Assembly (NCBI GenBank): GCA_934525735.1
Contig: CAKSZM010000050.1
Location: 1 to 13,729 of the forward strand
Reading direction: 5' to 3'
Source: an uncultured Faecalibacterium sp.
GTDB taxonomy: Bacteria; Bacillota; Clostridia; Oscillospirales; Ruminococcaceae
DNA length: 13,729 nucleotides
In this document: piece after piece, positions 6,533 through 13,538 of the stretch
How the letters are laid out: the number at the start of each line of letters is the position of its first letter
Position numbering within the stretch: the first letter of the stretch is position 1
The notes under the pieces: model-generated
Database searches by the model: none
Told to the model about the DNA's origin: nothing
What the model saw: the letters and a program-made list of their open reading frames with translations, nothing else
Position numbers and translations under genes: made by a program

Positions 6533-7621
6533 TTATCTGCACTGTTCTTCCCAGAAGGCAACGGCATCCGCGATCCAGCCTTCGGCTTCTGTGCCGCGGC
6601 CCACGCCCACCGCGTGCCCCGCATTGTCGTAGTAAACTGCCTGATGCGTCACGCCTGCATCCTGCAGTGCCTTTTCAATTTCCGGGACCTGCCGGTTCCA
6701 GCCCATGCTCGCCAGCGTGCCATCGTTCCGCCCGCACCAGACATAGGTCGGCGGGTAATTTGATGTAATCTCCCCCGAAACCGTGTGCCAATAGTAATGG
6801 CCGCACGGTTTGCTGGGGTCCATCAGAACCGAGTAGACCGGCTTGAGCTCAAAGAAATCGTTGACCGGGTAGCCCAGGATCACCGCCGCCGGGGCAGGGA
6901 TGCCAAGCTGCCGGTAACCGTACTTTTTGTTTTCCGAAGCGGCAAGGCCCACGATATGCCCGCCGGAGGAATAGCCAAGCAGGGCGTAATCTTCCCGCTG
7001 CACGTTGAACTGCGCAGTATGCTCATCGATGAACTTCATTGCCCGCAGGATGTCCTGCAGGGGAGCATCCTCCCCCGCATCCATAAAGGTACGGTAGCGC
7101 AGCACGAACACCGCATAGCCTTTTTCGTGCAGCTCCGACGCCGAGGCAAGCGCCTCGCCGAACTCACCGGTCTTGATATGAGCGTTTCCGCCTACGACCA
7201 GCACATATTTTGCGTTCGGCTGCTCTGCCGGGAAATAAAACAGCTGCACCATGCCAAGCTCCGGATCTGCCGCGATCTCCTCCGGAGTGTAGACCTGCCA
7301 TGTTACCTGAACGCCGCGGTCATAATTTTTGATGGCAAGGTTCAGGCTCTCCGCCGCATCCGCCGCTTTTTCCGCACCGACATATTCCTCCACCGTCCTG
7401 TTTTCGTATGCCTTCCGGAGCAGTGCACTTGTCGCATCTGTACAGTCATAGGTCGAAACGCCGGTCGCGATGACCCCCGGGTCACTGCGCACCTGCTTCA
7501 TGGTCATGTCCGGGGTGATATCGGCTGCAAAGTCCGCAGCCGATGCCGGCAGAGCCGCCGCTGCCAGAAGCAGACAGCCGCAGACGCCCGCCGTAAGGTA
7601 CTGTTTCCACTCCTTTTTCAT
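6533..7621 (-). CDS. Secreted alpha/beta-hydrolase, paralogue 2 of 4
   Basis: 362 residues. Signal peptide 1-28 (MKKEWKQYL, hydrophobic core, cleavage near PASA-AD). The hydrolase core has a VGGN strand end (143-146), nucleophile elbow G216-Y-S218-S-G220, acid D300 in GRND and base H336 in NAGH; the usual Pro before this His is Gly here. The ATG at 7621 overlaps the TGA of paralogue 1 in ATGA (7618-7621), a standard coupling overlap, with AGGA 6 bases upstream. An in-frame start at 7666 would lie well inside paralogue 1 and is not supported. The N-terminal half is closest to paralogue 1 (ITPDMTM, EIAADPELG-VQLFYFP), the C-terminal half to paralogue 4 (RYRTF, KPVY-VLMDP, YPPTY-W). It is probably an exported esterase. 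Confidence 0.87.
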   Translation of the reverse strand: MKKEWKQYLTAGVCGCLLLAAAALPASAADFAADITPDMTMKQVRSDPGVIATGVSTYDCTDATSALLRKAYENRTVEEYVGAEKAADAAESLNLAIKNYDRGVQVTWQVYTPEEIAADPELGMVQLFYFPAEQPNAKYVLVVGGNAHIKTGEFGEALASASELHEKGYAVFVLRYRTFMDAGEDAPLQDILRAMKFIDEHTAQFNVQREDYALLGYSSGGHIVGLAASENKKYGYRQLGIPAPAAVILGYPVNDFFELKPVYSVLMDPSKPCGHYYWHTVSGEITSNYPPTYVWCGRNDGTLASMGWNRQVPEIEKALQDAGVTHQAVYYDNAGHAVGVGRGTEAEGWIADAVAFWEEQCR

Positions 7622-8688
7622 CTTCGTTCCTGCTCCTCCCAGAATTTTACCGCAGCGTCCAGCCAACCGTCCGCATCGGTCCCGCGGCCGATCGAGATCG
7701 CATGGGGCGCATCCGCAAATGCCGCCCGCTGATAGGTCACATGGTGCACCTGCAGGGCCTGCTCAAAGGCATCATAAGCGCTTTTGTCCGGTCCAAGGAT
7801 CGTATCGTTATCGCCCCGCCAGAAATATACCGGCGGATAATCGTCGTCCACGGCATGATCCAGTTTTTCCAGATAATAGCGCCAGCCGCAGGAAGTCGGG
7901 TCATACAGCGTATGATACACCGGTTTGAGGATGGAGAAATCGACGATCGGATATCCCAGAAGCAGCGCACCCGGTTTCTGCGCGCCAAAAGCTCCGTAGC
8001 CGCACTTCCGATTGGCAAACACTCCTGCAACCTGTGCGCCGGACGAGTAAGCAACGACCGCATAATCTTCCGGTTGCACACGGAGCTGTTCCGCATGAGC
8101 CGAGATAAAGTTCACCGCATTGCCCAGATCCTGCAGCGGAGCGTTGTCGCCAAGATCCGTCCACGCACGGTAGCGCAGAACAAACACGGTATAGCCTTTT
8201 TCGTGCAGCTCCCATGCGGTCGGCAGGCCCTCGCCGAAGGTGCCGTTGATGGTCAGCGCATTGCCGCCCATCACGACCGCATATTTGCCGCCGGGTTCCT
8301 TGCCCGGAAAATAAAACAGCTGCACACATCCGAGCGAAGGATCCGCCTCGATCTCCTCCGGGCGGTAGACCTGCCAGGTCATTTGTACCCCGTCTTCCGT
8401 ATTCTGCGCCGCAAGGTTCAGTGCTGCAGCCGTTTCTTCTGCTGCCTGTCCCCAGGCGTACTCCTGCAGGGTCTGGTCTTCCAGCCGGCTGCGGGTCCAC
8501 TGCGTTCCCTCGCCGAAAGAGCCGTACAGAAACAGTCCGCTCTGCTGCATCACAGGGTCATTGCGGATCTGCTGCATCGTCATGTCCGGCGTGATCGCCG
8601 CCGCCTCTGCCGCACAGACGGACGGAATTGCGCAGAGAAGCTGTGCCGCACACAGCGCCGTGCATACCAGTTTCGTTTTCCAGTTCAT
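7618..8688 (-). CDS. Secreted alpha/beta-hydrolase, paralogue 1 of 4 (operon leader gene)
   Basis: 356 residues, first gene of the operon. Signal peptide 1-26 (MNWKTKLVCTALCAAQLLCA, cleavage near SVCA-AE). The core has an MGGN strand end (140-143) and acid and base residues D295 (RGDND) and H329 (DAPHA). The nucleophile elbow is A213-Y-S215-S-G217, so the first Gly of G-x-S-x-G is Ala, a change tolerated in some hydrolases. The C-terminal motif GRGTDADGWL...FWEEQ is shared with the other three. The ATG at 8688 has GAGG 7 bases upstream and a strong promoter about 60-80 bases upstream. The N-terminal half is closest to paralogue 2 and the C-terminal half to paralogue 3. It is probably an exported esterase; acetylated or feruloylated plant glycans are a guess only. 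Confidence 0.87.
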   Translation of the reverse strand: MNWKTKLVCTALCAAQLLCAIPSVCAAEAAAITPDMTMQQIRNDPVMQQSGLFLYGSFGEGTQWTRSRLEDQTLQEYAWGQAAEETAAALNLAAQNTEDGVQMTWQVYRPEEIEADPSLGCVQLFYFPGKEPGGKYAVVMGGNALTINGTFGEGLPTAWELHEKGYTVFVLRYRAWTDLGDNAPLQDLGNAVNFISAHAEQLRVQPEDYAVVAYSSGAQVAGVFANRKCGYGAFGAQKPGALLLGYPIVDFSILKPVYHTLYDPTSCGWRYYLEKLDHAVDDDYPPVYFWRGDNDTILGPDKSAYDAFEQALQVHHVTYQRAAFADAPHAISIGRGTDADGWLDAAVKFWEEQERR

Positions 8689-8743
8689 TGATTTTCCTCA
8701 TCTTTTGTTCCGCGCCTTTTTACAGCACGTCTTTTATGAAATA

Positions 8744-8771
8744 ATTGTATCACATTCTCCCCGGTTGTCAA
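8744..8771 (-). promoter_or_regulatory. Promoter of the four-hydrolase operon
   Basis: Minus-strand consensus -35 TTGACA (8771-8766), 16-base spacer, and -10 TACAAT (8749-8744) preceded by TGA (extended -10). It is one of the strongest-looking promoters in the window and the only clear one upstream of the four genes. Transcription would start near 8737, giving a leader of about 48 bases. Confidence 0.87.
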
Positions 8772-8794
8772 AACAATTCTGTGCAGTCCGGTGC

Positions 8795-8823
8795 TTGTAC
8801 CGCACCGCAAATTCTGCTATACT
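8795..8823 (+). promoter_or_regulatory. Promoter of the GNAT gene (extended -10)
   Basis: Plus-strand -35 TTGTAC (8795-8800), 17-base spacer, and -10 TATACT (8818-8823) preceded by TGC. It is divergent from the hydrolase promoter; the two -35 boxes are about 23 bases apart. The 5' leader (from about 8830) contains a GCGGGC/GCCCGC hairpin (8850-8855 with 8868-8873) just before the weak ribosome site. Confidence 0.8.
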
Positions 8824-8887
8824 GGAAATAGTTTGAAAAATAAGAGGGCGCGGGCGGTTTTGGGGCTGCCCGCCGGGATCAGAAAGT

Positions 8888-9406
8888 ATGAGTAAAATGA
8901 CCATCCGGCCCATGGAGCCGGAAGACTGGGAGCAGGTCTCCCGGATCTATCTGGAGGGCATCGCCACGGAATATGCAACATTCCAGACCGACTGTCCGCC
9001 CTATCCTGCGTGGGATGCTTCTCACACAAAAGAATGCCGCCTTGTTTTGGAGCTGGACGGCGTGATCGCAGGCTGGACCGCCCTGCACCGGGTGGATCCC
9101 CGGTGGTGTTACCGAGGCGTTGCCGAAGTGAGCATCTACGTTGGCGAAAAGTTCCGCGGTCGCGGACTGGGGTATCACCTGCTCACCGAACTGTGCCGCC
9201 AGGCCGAACAGGCCGGTTACTGGACGCTGCAGTCCACCGTCCTGCAGGACAACGCCGCCAGCCGTGCCCTGCACACCAAATGCGGGTTCCGTCTGGTGGG
9301 CCGCCGGGAGCGCATCGCCCGGGACTGTCACGGCCGCTGGCTGGACACTTTCCTCATGGAGCGCCGTGCAAAGGACGATGAACCGGCCGGATATAAAAAA
9401 CTGTAA
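8888..9406 (+). CDS. GNAT N-acetyltransferase, phosphinothricin-acetyltransferase-like
   Basis: A 172-residue single-domain cytoplasmic acetyltransferase. The layout follows the PAT/YncA-type subgroup: IRPMEPEDWEQVSRIYLEGI at the N-terminus, GVAEVSIYV (77-85), the acetyl-CoA loop FRGRGLGYHLL (89-99), then LQDNAASRALHTKCGFRLVGRRERI and W-D-FLMER near the end. Family members acetylate small amines, including phosphinothricin and amino-acid sulfoximines, with acetyl-CoA; the natural substrate here is unknown. The ATG at 8888 has only a weak site (GGGA, 9 bases upstream); an in-frame ATG at 8897 is an alternative. It has its own promoter and ends in a strong bidirectional terminator, so it is monocistronic. 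Confidence 0.92.
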   Translation: MSKMTIRPMEPEDWEQVSRIYLEGIATEYATFQTDCPPYPAWDASHTKECRLVLELDGVIAGWTALHRVDPRWCYRGVAEVSIYVGEKFRGRGLGYHLLTELCRQAEQAGYWTLQSTVLQDNAASRALHTKCGFRLVGRRERIARDCHGRWLDTFLMERRAKDDEPAGYKKL

Positions 9407-9410
9407 CAAA

Positions 9411-9449
9411 AAATGGGCAGAGTGCAAAACAACGCACTCTGCCCATTTT
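9411..9449. terminator. Bidirectional intrinsic terminator
   Basis: AAATGGGCAGAGTGC (9411-9425) pairs perfectly over 15 bases with GCACTCTGCCCATTT (9434-9448) around an 8-base loop. T runs follow on both strands. It lies between the convergent GNAT and HD-domain genes and serves both. Confidence 0.95.
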
Positions 9450-9458
9450 CATTTCTAT

Positions 9459-9989
9459 TTACCACTCTTCCCCGTCCGGGTCAGATACGCCGTCCACAAC
9501 AGCCCCTGCGCGGGAGCGCTGGAACATGCTCTCCACCACCGCGCAGTATTTGTCTGCAAGGCAGACAATGACCGCCTCGCGGCAGGTGGGCACATGGCGG
9601 AAAGTCAGCGGCCACATGTGGCTTGCAATGATGCCCTGCTCTTTCTTTGTAATGCCGAACACCTTTTTGGCATTGACGCAGGCGCACCCCGGGTGGGAGA
9701 AGCCGTGCATCTCAAACAGACGGCGCAGGCCGTGGAAAGTGCCGGTGGTGTGCCAGTCGTACAGATAAAAATCATGCAGCAGCGCACCCACTGCCAGCGA
9801 AGTTTCGTCGGCGTGGAGATGCAGGCGGCGGTTGAGCCAGAAGCTGACCAGCGCCACATTCTTGCAGTGCTGGTAGGTAGTCACCGAGCCGTGCTGGATA
9901 TATTCCCGCATCCGCTGCACATCCGGATGCTGATCGTATTTTTCTACGATGGCATAAAGCTGTTCGTGTTCTGTTTCAGAAAGATGCAT
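9459..9989 (-). CDS. HD-domain protein (putative phosphohydrolase)
   Basis: A 176-residue protein built around one HD domain. The metal-binding pattern is visible: H41 in TTYQHCKNVA, H72-D73 in LLHDFYLYDWH, H124 in IIASHMWP, and D146 in CLADKYCA. These are the H...HD...H...D residues of HD phosphohydrolases, which use divalent metals on nucleotides or other phosphoesters. The substrate is not deducible; no partner domain such as RelA-SpoT synthetase, GGDEF or tRNA nucleotidyltransferase is present. The ATG at 9989 has AAGGGA about 11 bases upstream, a little far. It lies 47 bases after the unrecognised 146-residue gene on the same strand with no clear promoter between, so the two are probably co-transcribed. 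It ends at the bidirectional terminator shared with the GNAT gene. Confidence 0.87.
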   Translation of the reverse strand: MHLSETEHEQLYAIVEKYDQHPDVQRMREYIQHGSVTTYQHCKNVALVSFWLNRRLHLHADETSLAVGALLHDFYLYDWHTTGTFHGLRRLFEMHGFSHPGCACVNAKKVFGITKKEQGIIASHMWPLTFRHVPTCREAVIVCLADKYCAVVESMFQRSRAGAVVDGVSDPDGEEW

Positions 9990-10036
9990 TCTGCAAAGGT
10001 CCCTTTCGCCCGAATCGGGGGTTCAAAATAACATGG

Positions 10037-10477
10037 TCAGGAACGGAGCTGTACCGGGTTGGAATTGCCGAAATTCTCGGCATCCGAGGGGTTTTCCCGC
10101 TTGAGACCCAGATCCACCAGATACTGTTTGCCGTCGCCCAGCTCTTCCAGCTGAGCCAGCTTTGCCTTTGCCGAGGCTTCGTCCGGGTACCACTGGATGA
10201 GGAAGAAATTCTCCTCTTCCACCCCGTAGTACAGCCACTGGCCGTCTGCGCGGAGCAGATCGTCCAGATGGTCCACTTCTTCGCCGTCCGGCAGGCCGAG
10301 ACCTTCCTCTGCGTAAAGGTTCTCCGGCTCCACCTGCAGCATCTCGATGACCTGAATGGAGCTTTGCAGATATTCATCCTGCGAAACGGCCTTGTCGGAA
10401 AGCTCCCAGCCGGTGAGAAATGCCTGCATGAGCAGATCGCGCACCGAGATGCGCGGCAACGTCGGATCCATAACCAT
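10037..10477 (-). CDS. Conserved-looking hypothetical protein
   Basis: A 146-residue cytoplasmic protein that I do not recognise. It is acidic, without signal peptide or membrane segment. It starts MVMDPTLPRISVRDLLMQAFLTGWELSD and has an alpha/beta-looking second half (QWLYYGVEEENFFLIQWYPDEASAKAKLAQLEELG, then QYLVDLGL). The ATG at 10477 is favoured because AAGGAA lies 7 bases upstream; the in-frame ATG at 10471 is possible. An in-frame frame opening at 10564 is excluded because it overlaps the likely -35 box. A strong promoter and a short hairpin precede it, and the HD-domain gene follows 47 bases downstream, suggesting a two-gene unit. Function unknown. Confidence 0.82.
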   Translation of the reverse strand: MVMDPTLPRISVRDLLMQAFLTGWELSDKAVSQDEYLQSSIQVIEMLQVEPENLYAEEGLGLPDGEEVDHLDDLLRADGQWLYYGVEEENFFLIQWYPDEASAKAKLAQLEELGDGKQYLVDLGLKRENPSDAENFGNSNPVQLRS

Positions 10478-10498
10478 TGTAAGTTCCTTCTTCCATAG

Positions 10499-10514
10499 GA
10501 GACAAATCTGTCTC
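10499..10514 (-). promoter_or_regulatory. Leader hairpin before the hypothetical gene
   Basis: A perfect 6-base inverted repeat, GAGACA-AATC-TGTCTC on the plus strand, lies between the transcription start (about 10529) and the ribosome site on the minus strand. There is no T run, so it is not a terminator. It could stabilise the mRNA 5' end or be a protein-binding operator. Confidence 0.4.
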
Positions 10515-10535
10515 ATCAGTTTGTCCCTGCTGACC

Positions 10536-10564
10536 AGTATACGCCTGTGTACTGTGCAAGTCAA
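10536..10564 (-). promoter_or_regulatory. Promoter of the hypothetical/HD-domain gene pair
   Basis: Minus-strand -35 TTGACT (10564-10559), 17-base spacer, and -10 TATACT (10541-10536). It is close to the sigma-A consensus. Transcription would begin about 10529, giving a leader of about 50 bases before the ATG at 10477. Confidence 0.87.
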
Positions 10565-10610
10565 CAGTTCAATTGTGAATTTTTTGTAGGTTCGTTCAAA
10601 TATCCCGGAG

Positions 10611-11390
10611 TTAATCGACGGAAAAATCGAAAGTGCCGTTCAGCCATTCCACCGCCAGTTTCACCCAGTGGTGCCGATGGACGCTCTGTGCATCCACCTC
10701 CGCCGTGCTGATGCTGGTTCCATGGACGCCTTTTTCAAAAAGATGCGCTTCGCACGGGACGCCCGCTTTGTGCAGCGCCTGCAAAAGCATCAGGGTGTTC
10801 TCCACCGGAACGGTCTCATCCTCCATGGTATGCCAGACGAACACCGGCGGCGTGCGGGGCGTGATCTTATCTTCCAGCGTGAACTGCTGCTGCGCGGCAG
10901 GGTCTGCGCTGCCTGCCAGCTGTGCAAAACTGCCGCGGTGGGCGTGCTCCCCGGCCGTGATGACCGGGTAGCCCAGAATCACCGCATCCGGCCGGGGCTG
11001 GGTGCTCTCGCCGGGGATATCCAGCACCGCGCCGGACAGAGCCAGATGCCCGCCCGCCGAAAAGCCGCACACTGCGATTTTGTGCGGCAGCACATGCCAC
11101 GCGGCGGCGTGCGCCCGCACAAGGCCGATGGCCTGTGCCAGCTGACGCATGGGCAGCCAGTTCTGCGCCTTTTCGCCGACGGCATAATCCAGTACGGCAG
11201 CGTGGTACCCTGCTGCGGCAAACTGCAGCGCCACCGGGTCGCCCTCCCGCGGGCTGACATGGTTGTAGCCCCCGCCGGGCACCACCAGCACCAAAGGCCG
11301 TTCCAGCACATTCGGCATCCGGCTGTCGGATGCACGCAGATACACCGTCAGGGTCCCGCCGCCGGTCAGTTCCAGTTGTTTCAGCTGCAT
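10611..11390 (-). CDS. Cytoplasmic alpha/beta-hydrolase (esterase/acetylesterase-like)
   Basis: A 259-residue protein without signal peptide. The fold signature is complete: oxyanion motif PGGGYN (38-43), nucleophile elbow G109-F-S111-A-G113 followed by GH, acid D191 in MEDETVPVENT, and base H223 in GVHGTS. This PGGGY-type arrangement is typical of the small esterase group (BD-FAE or acetylxylan-esterase-like) found with carbohydrate use in gut Firmicutes; the substrate is unproven. The ATG at 11390 has GGAGG about 6 bases upstream; the frame extends to 11444 without a good site. It differs from the four secreted paralogues, which have MGGN rather than PGGGYN and an extra N-terminal region, so it is at best a distant relative. 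It is divergent from htpG; no clear terminator follows it. Confidence 0.88.
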   Translation of the reverse strand: MQLKQLELTGGGTLTVYLRASDSRMPNVLERPLVLVVPGGGYNHVSPREGDPVALQFAAAGYHAAVLDYAVGEKAQNWLPMRQLAQAIGLVRAHAAAWHVLPHKIAVCGFSAGGHLALSGAVLDIPGESTQPRPDAVILGYPVITAGEHAHRGSFAQLAGSADPAAQQQFTLEDKITPRTPPVFVWHTMEDETVPVENTLMLLQALHKAGVPCEAHLFEKGVHGTSISTAEVDAQSVHRHHWVKLAVEWLNGTFDFSVD

Positions 11391-11456
11391 GGTTTTCCTC
11401 CCTCTTCTTTTAATAAGGACAAAGTCGGCGTGTACCGGCTGCATCCTTTGCGGTTT

Positions 11457-11485
11457 ATTATAGCATTTTTAAACTTTTTATGAAA
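11457..11485 (-). promoter_or_regulatory. Promoter of the cytoplasmic hydrolase gene
   Basis: A perfect -10, TATAAT (11462-11457), preceded by TGC (extended -10) on the minus strand. The -35 at the 17-base position is poor (TTTCAT, 11485-11480), so the extended -10 probably carries it. It lies back to back with the htpG promoter, whose -35 begins at 11490. Confidence 0.7.
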
Positions 11486-11489
11486 GCCC

Positions 11490-11518
11490 TTGATTTTTGC
11501 TCCGAAGCGGTGTATATT
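11490..11518 (+). promoter_or_regulatory. htpG promoter
   Basis: Plus-strand -35 TTGATT (11490-11495), 17-base spacer, and -10 TATATT (11513-11518). This is a vegetative sigma-A type promoter; transcription would start about 11525, inside the CIRCE element. Confidence 0.82.
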
Positions 11519-11543
11519 AGCACTCGAAAGTTATGAGTGCTAA
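11517..11543 (+). promoter_or_regulatory. CIRCE operator (HrcA binding site)
   Basis: A perfect match to the CIRCE consensus: TTAGCACTC, nine bases, GAGTGCTAA. It overlaps the last bases of the htpG -10 box and the transcription start, the expected place for repression by HrcA. HrcA depends on GroEL for activity, so htpG should be derepressed on heat or misfolding stress. Confidence 0.96.
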
Positions 11544-11609
11544 GTTCTCGGAAGCAGTCAGTTTGCCCGAGTGCTGGCACTGAATACAGATAAAAAGAGG
11601 TTTTGCATT

Positions 11610-13538
11610 ATGGCGAAGAAAGAATTTCAGGCTGAAAGCAAAAAATTGATGGACATGATGATCAACTCCATCTATACCAACAAGGAAATTTTCCTGCGTG
11701 AGCTGATCTCCAACGCATCGGACGCCATCGACAAGCTTTATTATAAGAGCCTGACCGACACTTCTGTGGGCATGAACAAGGGCGATTTCCACATCCTCAT
11801 CACCCGCGATAAAGAAAACCGCATCCTGACCATTGAGGATAACGGCATCGGCATGACCAAAGATGAGCTGGAGAAGAATCTGGGCACCATCGCTCACTCC
11901 GGCTCTCTGGACTTCAAGAAGGACAACAAGGACGAGAACATCGACATCATCGGCCAGTTCGGCGTCGGCTTCTACTCCTCCTTCATGGTAGCCGATAAAG
12001 TCACCGTCATTTCCAAGGCCTACGGCTCGGACGAGGCATGGCAGTGGGAGTCCTCCGGTGCGGACGGCTACGAGATCACCCCCGCCGAGAAGGACACTGC
12101 TGGTACCCAGATCATCCTGCACATCAAGCCCGACACCGAGACCGACAACTATGACAACTTCCTCGATGAGTACGGCATCGTAGCCATCGTGAAGAAATAC
12201 AGCGACTATGTGCGCTATCCCATCCAGATGGAGCGCGAAAAGAGCCGCCAGAAACCGGAACCGGATCCCAAGCCGGAGGACTACAAGCCCGAGTGGGAGA
12301 CCTACACCGAGCTGGAGACCCTGAACAGCATGGTGCCCATCTGGAAGAAGCAGAAGAGCGAAGTGACCGACGAGGAATACAACACTTTCTATAAGGACAA
12401 GTTCGGCGATTACGCCGATCCCGCCCGCGTCATCGTCAGCCGCACCGAGGGCACTGCCAACTACAATGCCCTGCTGTTCGTGCCCAGCCACCGCCCCTAC
12501 GACTTCTACACCAAGGACTATGAGAAGGGTCTGGCTCTGTACGCTTCCGGCGTGCTGATCATGGAAAAGTGCGCTGATCTGCTGCCCGATTACTTCAGCT
12601 TCGTCAAGGGCATCGTGGACAGCCAGGATCTGAGCCTGAACATCAGCCGCGAGATGCTGCAGAAGGACAACCAGCTCAAGCTGATCCACAACGCTCTGGA
12701 AAAGAAGATCAAGAACGAGCTGCACGCCATGCTGGCCAACGACCGCGCAAAGTACGAGGAATTCTGGAAGGAGTTCGGCCGTCAGATCAAGTTCGGCGCC
12801 TACTCCGACTACGGCATGCACGCCGAGCTGCTGCGCGACCTGCTGCTGTTCTGGTCTGCCAAGGAGCAGAAGATGGTCACCCTGCAGGAATATGTGGACA
12901 AGATGCCCGCCGAGCAGAAGTATATCTACTTTGCTGCCGGCGACTCCACCGACCGTCTGGCAAAGCTGCCCTCTGCCGAGCTTGTCATGGACAAGGGCTA
13001 TGATGTCCTGCTGCTGACCGAGGATGTGGACGAGTTCTGCCTGCAGATCCTGCGCACCTATCCCCGTAAGGACGCCGAGGGCAAGGACGGCACCGTTGAG
13101 TTCAAGAACGTCAACAGCGGCGACCTGGGTCTTGAGACCGAGGAAGAGAAGAAGGCTGCCGAAGATGCCACTGCCGAGAACAAGGCTCTGTTCGACGCCA
13201 TGAAGGATGCGCTGGGCGGCAAGGTGAAGGAAGTCAAGGTCTCCACCCGCCTGAAGGATCACCCTGTGTGCCTGTCGGCGGACGGCCCGCTGTCCATTGA
13301 GATGGAAAAGGTGCTGTCCAAGCAGCCCGGCAGCGAGGGCGTGAAGAGCGACAAGGTTCTGGAACTGAATGCCAACCACCCCGTGTTCGCCGTGCTGAAA
13401 GCTGCGCAGGAGGCTGGCGACACCGACAAGGTGAAGAAATACAGCGATCTGCTGTATGCACAGGCACAGCTCATCGAGGGTCTGCCCGTGGATGACCCCA
13501 CCGCTTACGCCGAGGCCGTCTGCAGCCTGATGAAGTAA
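11610..13538 (+). CDS. htpG: Hsp90 molecular chaperone HtpG
   Basis: A 642-residue full-length bacterial Hsp90, near the usual 620-640. The GHKL ATPase domain keeps E31 (catalytic) and N35 in [11 protein letters not shown]77 in DNGIGM, the GTIAHSGS lid segment and [11 protein letters not shown]. The middle domain keeps the catalytic-loop Arg347 in LNISREMLQ. The C-terminal dimerisation region runs to the end. It works as a cytoplasmic ATP-driven homodimer on client proteins. The ATG at 11610 has AGAGG 9 bases upstream; an in-frame extension to 11571 lacks such a site. Codon use is strongly biased (many C-ending codons), as in highly expressed genes. A sigma-A promoter under a perfect CIRCE predicts HrcA control. 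No hrcA, grpE or dnaK lies next to it. Confidence 0.97.
   Translation: MAKKEFQAESKKLMDMMINSIYTNKEIFLRELISNASDAIDKLYYKSLTDTSVGMNKGDFHILITRDKENRILTIEDNGIGMTKDELEKNLGTIAHSGSLDFKKDNKDENIDIIGQFGVGFYSSFMVADKVTVISKAYGSDEAWQWESSGADGYEITPAEKDTAGTQIILHIKPDTETDNYDNFLDEYGIVAIVKKYSDYVRYPIQMEREKSRQKPEPDPKPEDYKPEWETYTELETLNSMVPIWKKQKSEVTDEEYNTFYKDKFGDYADPARVIVSRTEGTANYNALLFVPSHRPYDFYTKDYEKGLALYASGVLIMEKCADLLPDYFSFVKGIVDSQDLSLNISREMLQKDNQLKLIHNALEKKIKNELHAMLANDRAKYEEFWKEFGRQIKFGAYSDYGMHAELLRDLLLFWSAKEQKMVTLQEYVDKMPAEQKYIYFAAGDSTDRLAKLPSAELVMDKGYDVLLLTEDVDEFCLQILRTYPRKDAEGKDGTVEFKNVNSGDLGLETEEEKKAAEDATAENKALFDAMKDALGGKVKEVKVSTRLKDHPVCLSADGPLSIEMEKVLSKQPGSEGVKSDKVLELNANHPVFAVLKAAQEAGDTDKVKKYSDLLYAQAQLIEGLPVDDPTAYAEAVCSLMK

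Noticed and set aside
7622..7666. Upstream in-frame extension of hydrolase paralogue 2
   Set aside because: The internal ATG at 7621 gives an ATGA overlap and a proper signal peptide; the extension would bury the signal peptide behind 15 residues.
4296..8691. Long plus-strand open frames (4296-5405, 5453-6763, 6785-7732, 7702-8691) opposite the hydrolases
   Set aside because: They mirror one another because the genes beneath are paralogues. The minus-strand frames have signal peptides, catalytic motifs and ribosome sites; the plus-strand ones have none.
10668..11483. 271-residue plus-strand frame opposite the cytoplasmic hydrolase
   Set aside because: The minus-strand product has the full PGGGYN, GFSAGG, Asp and His set; the plus-strand frame is a His/Arg-rich shadow.
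11570..11581. Second CIRCE element
   Set aside because: AGTGC-TG-GCACT has a 2-base spacer rather than 9 and incomplete arms, so it does not meet the CIRCE pattern.
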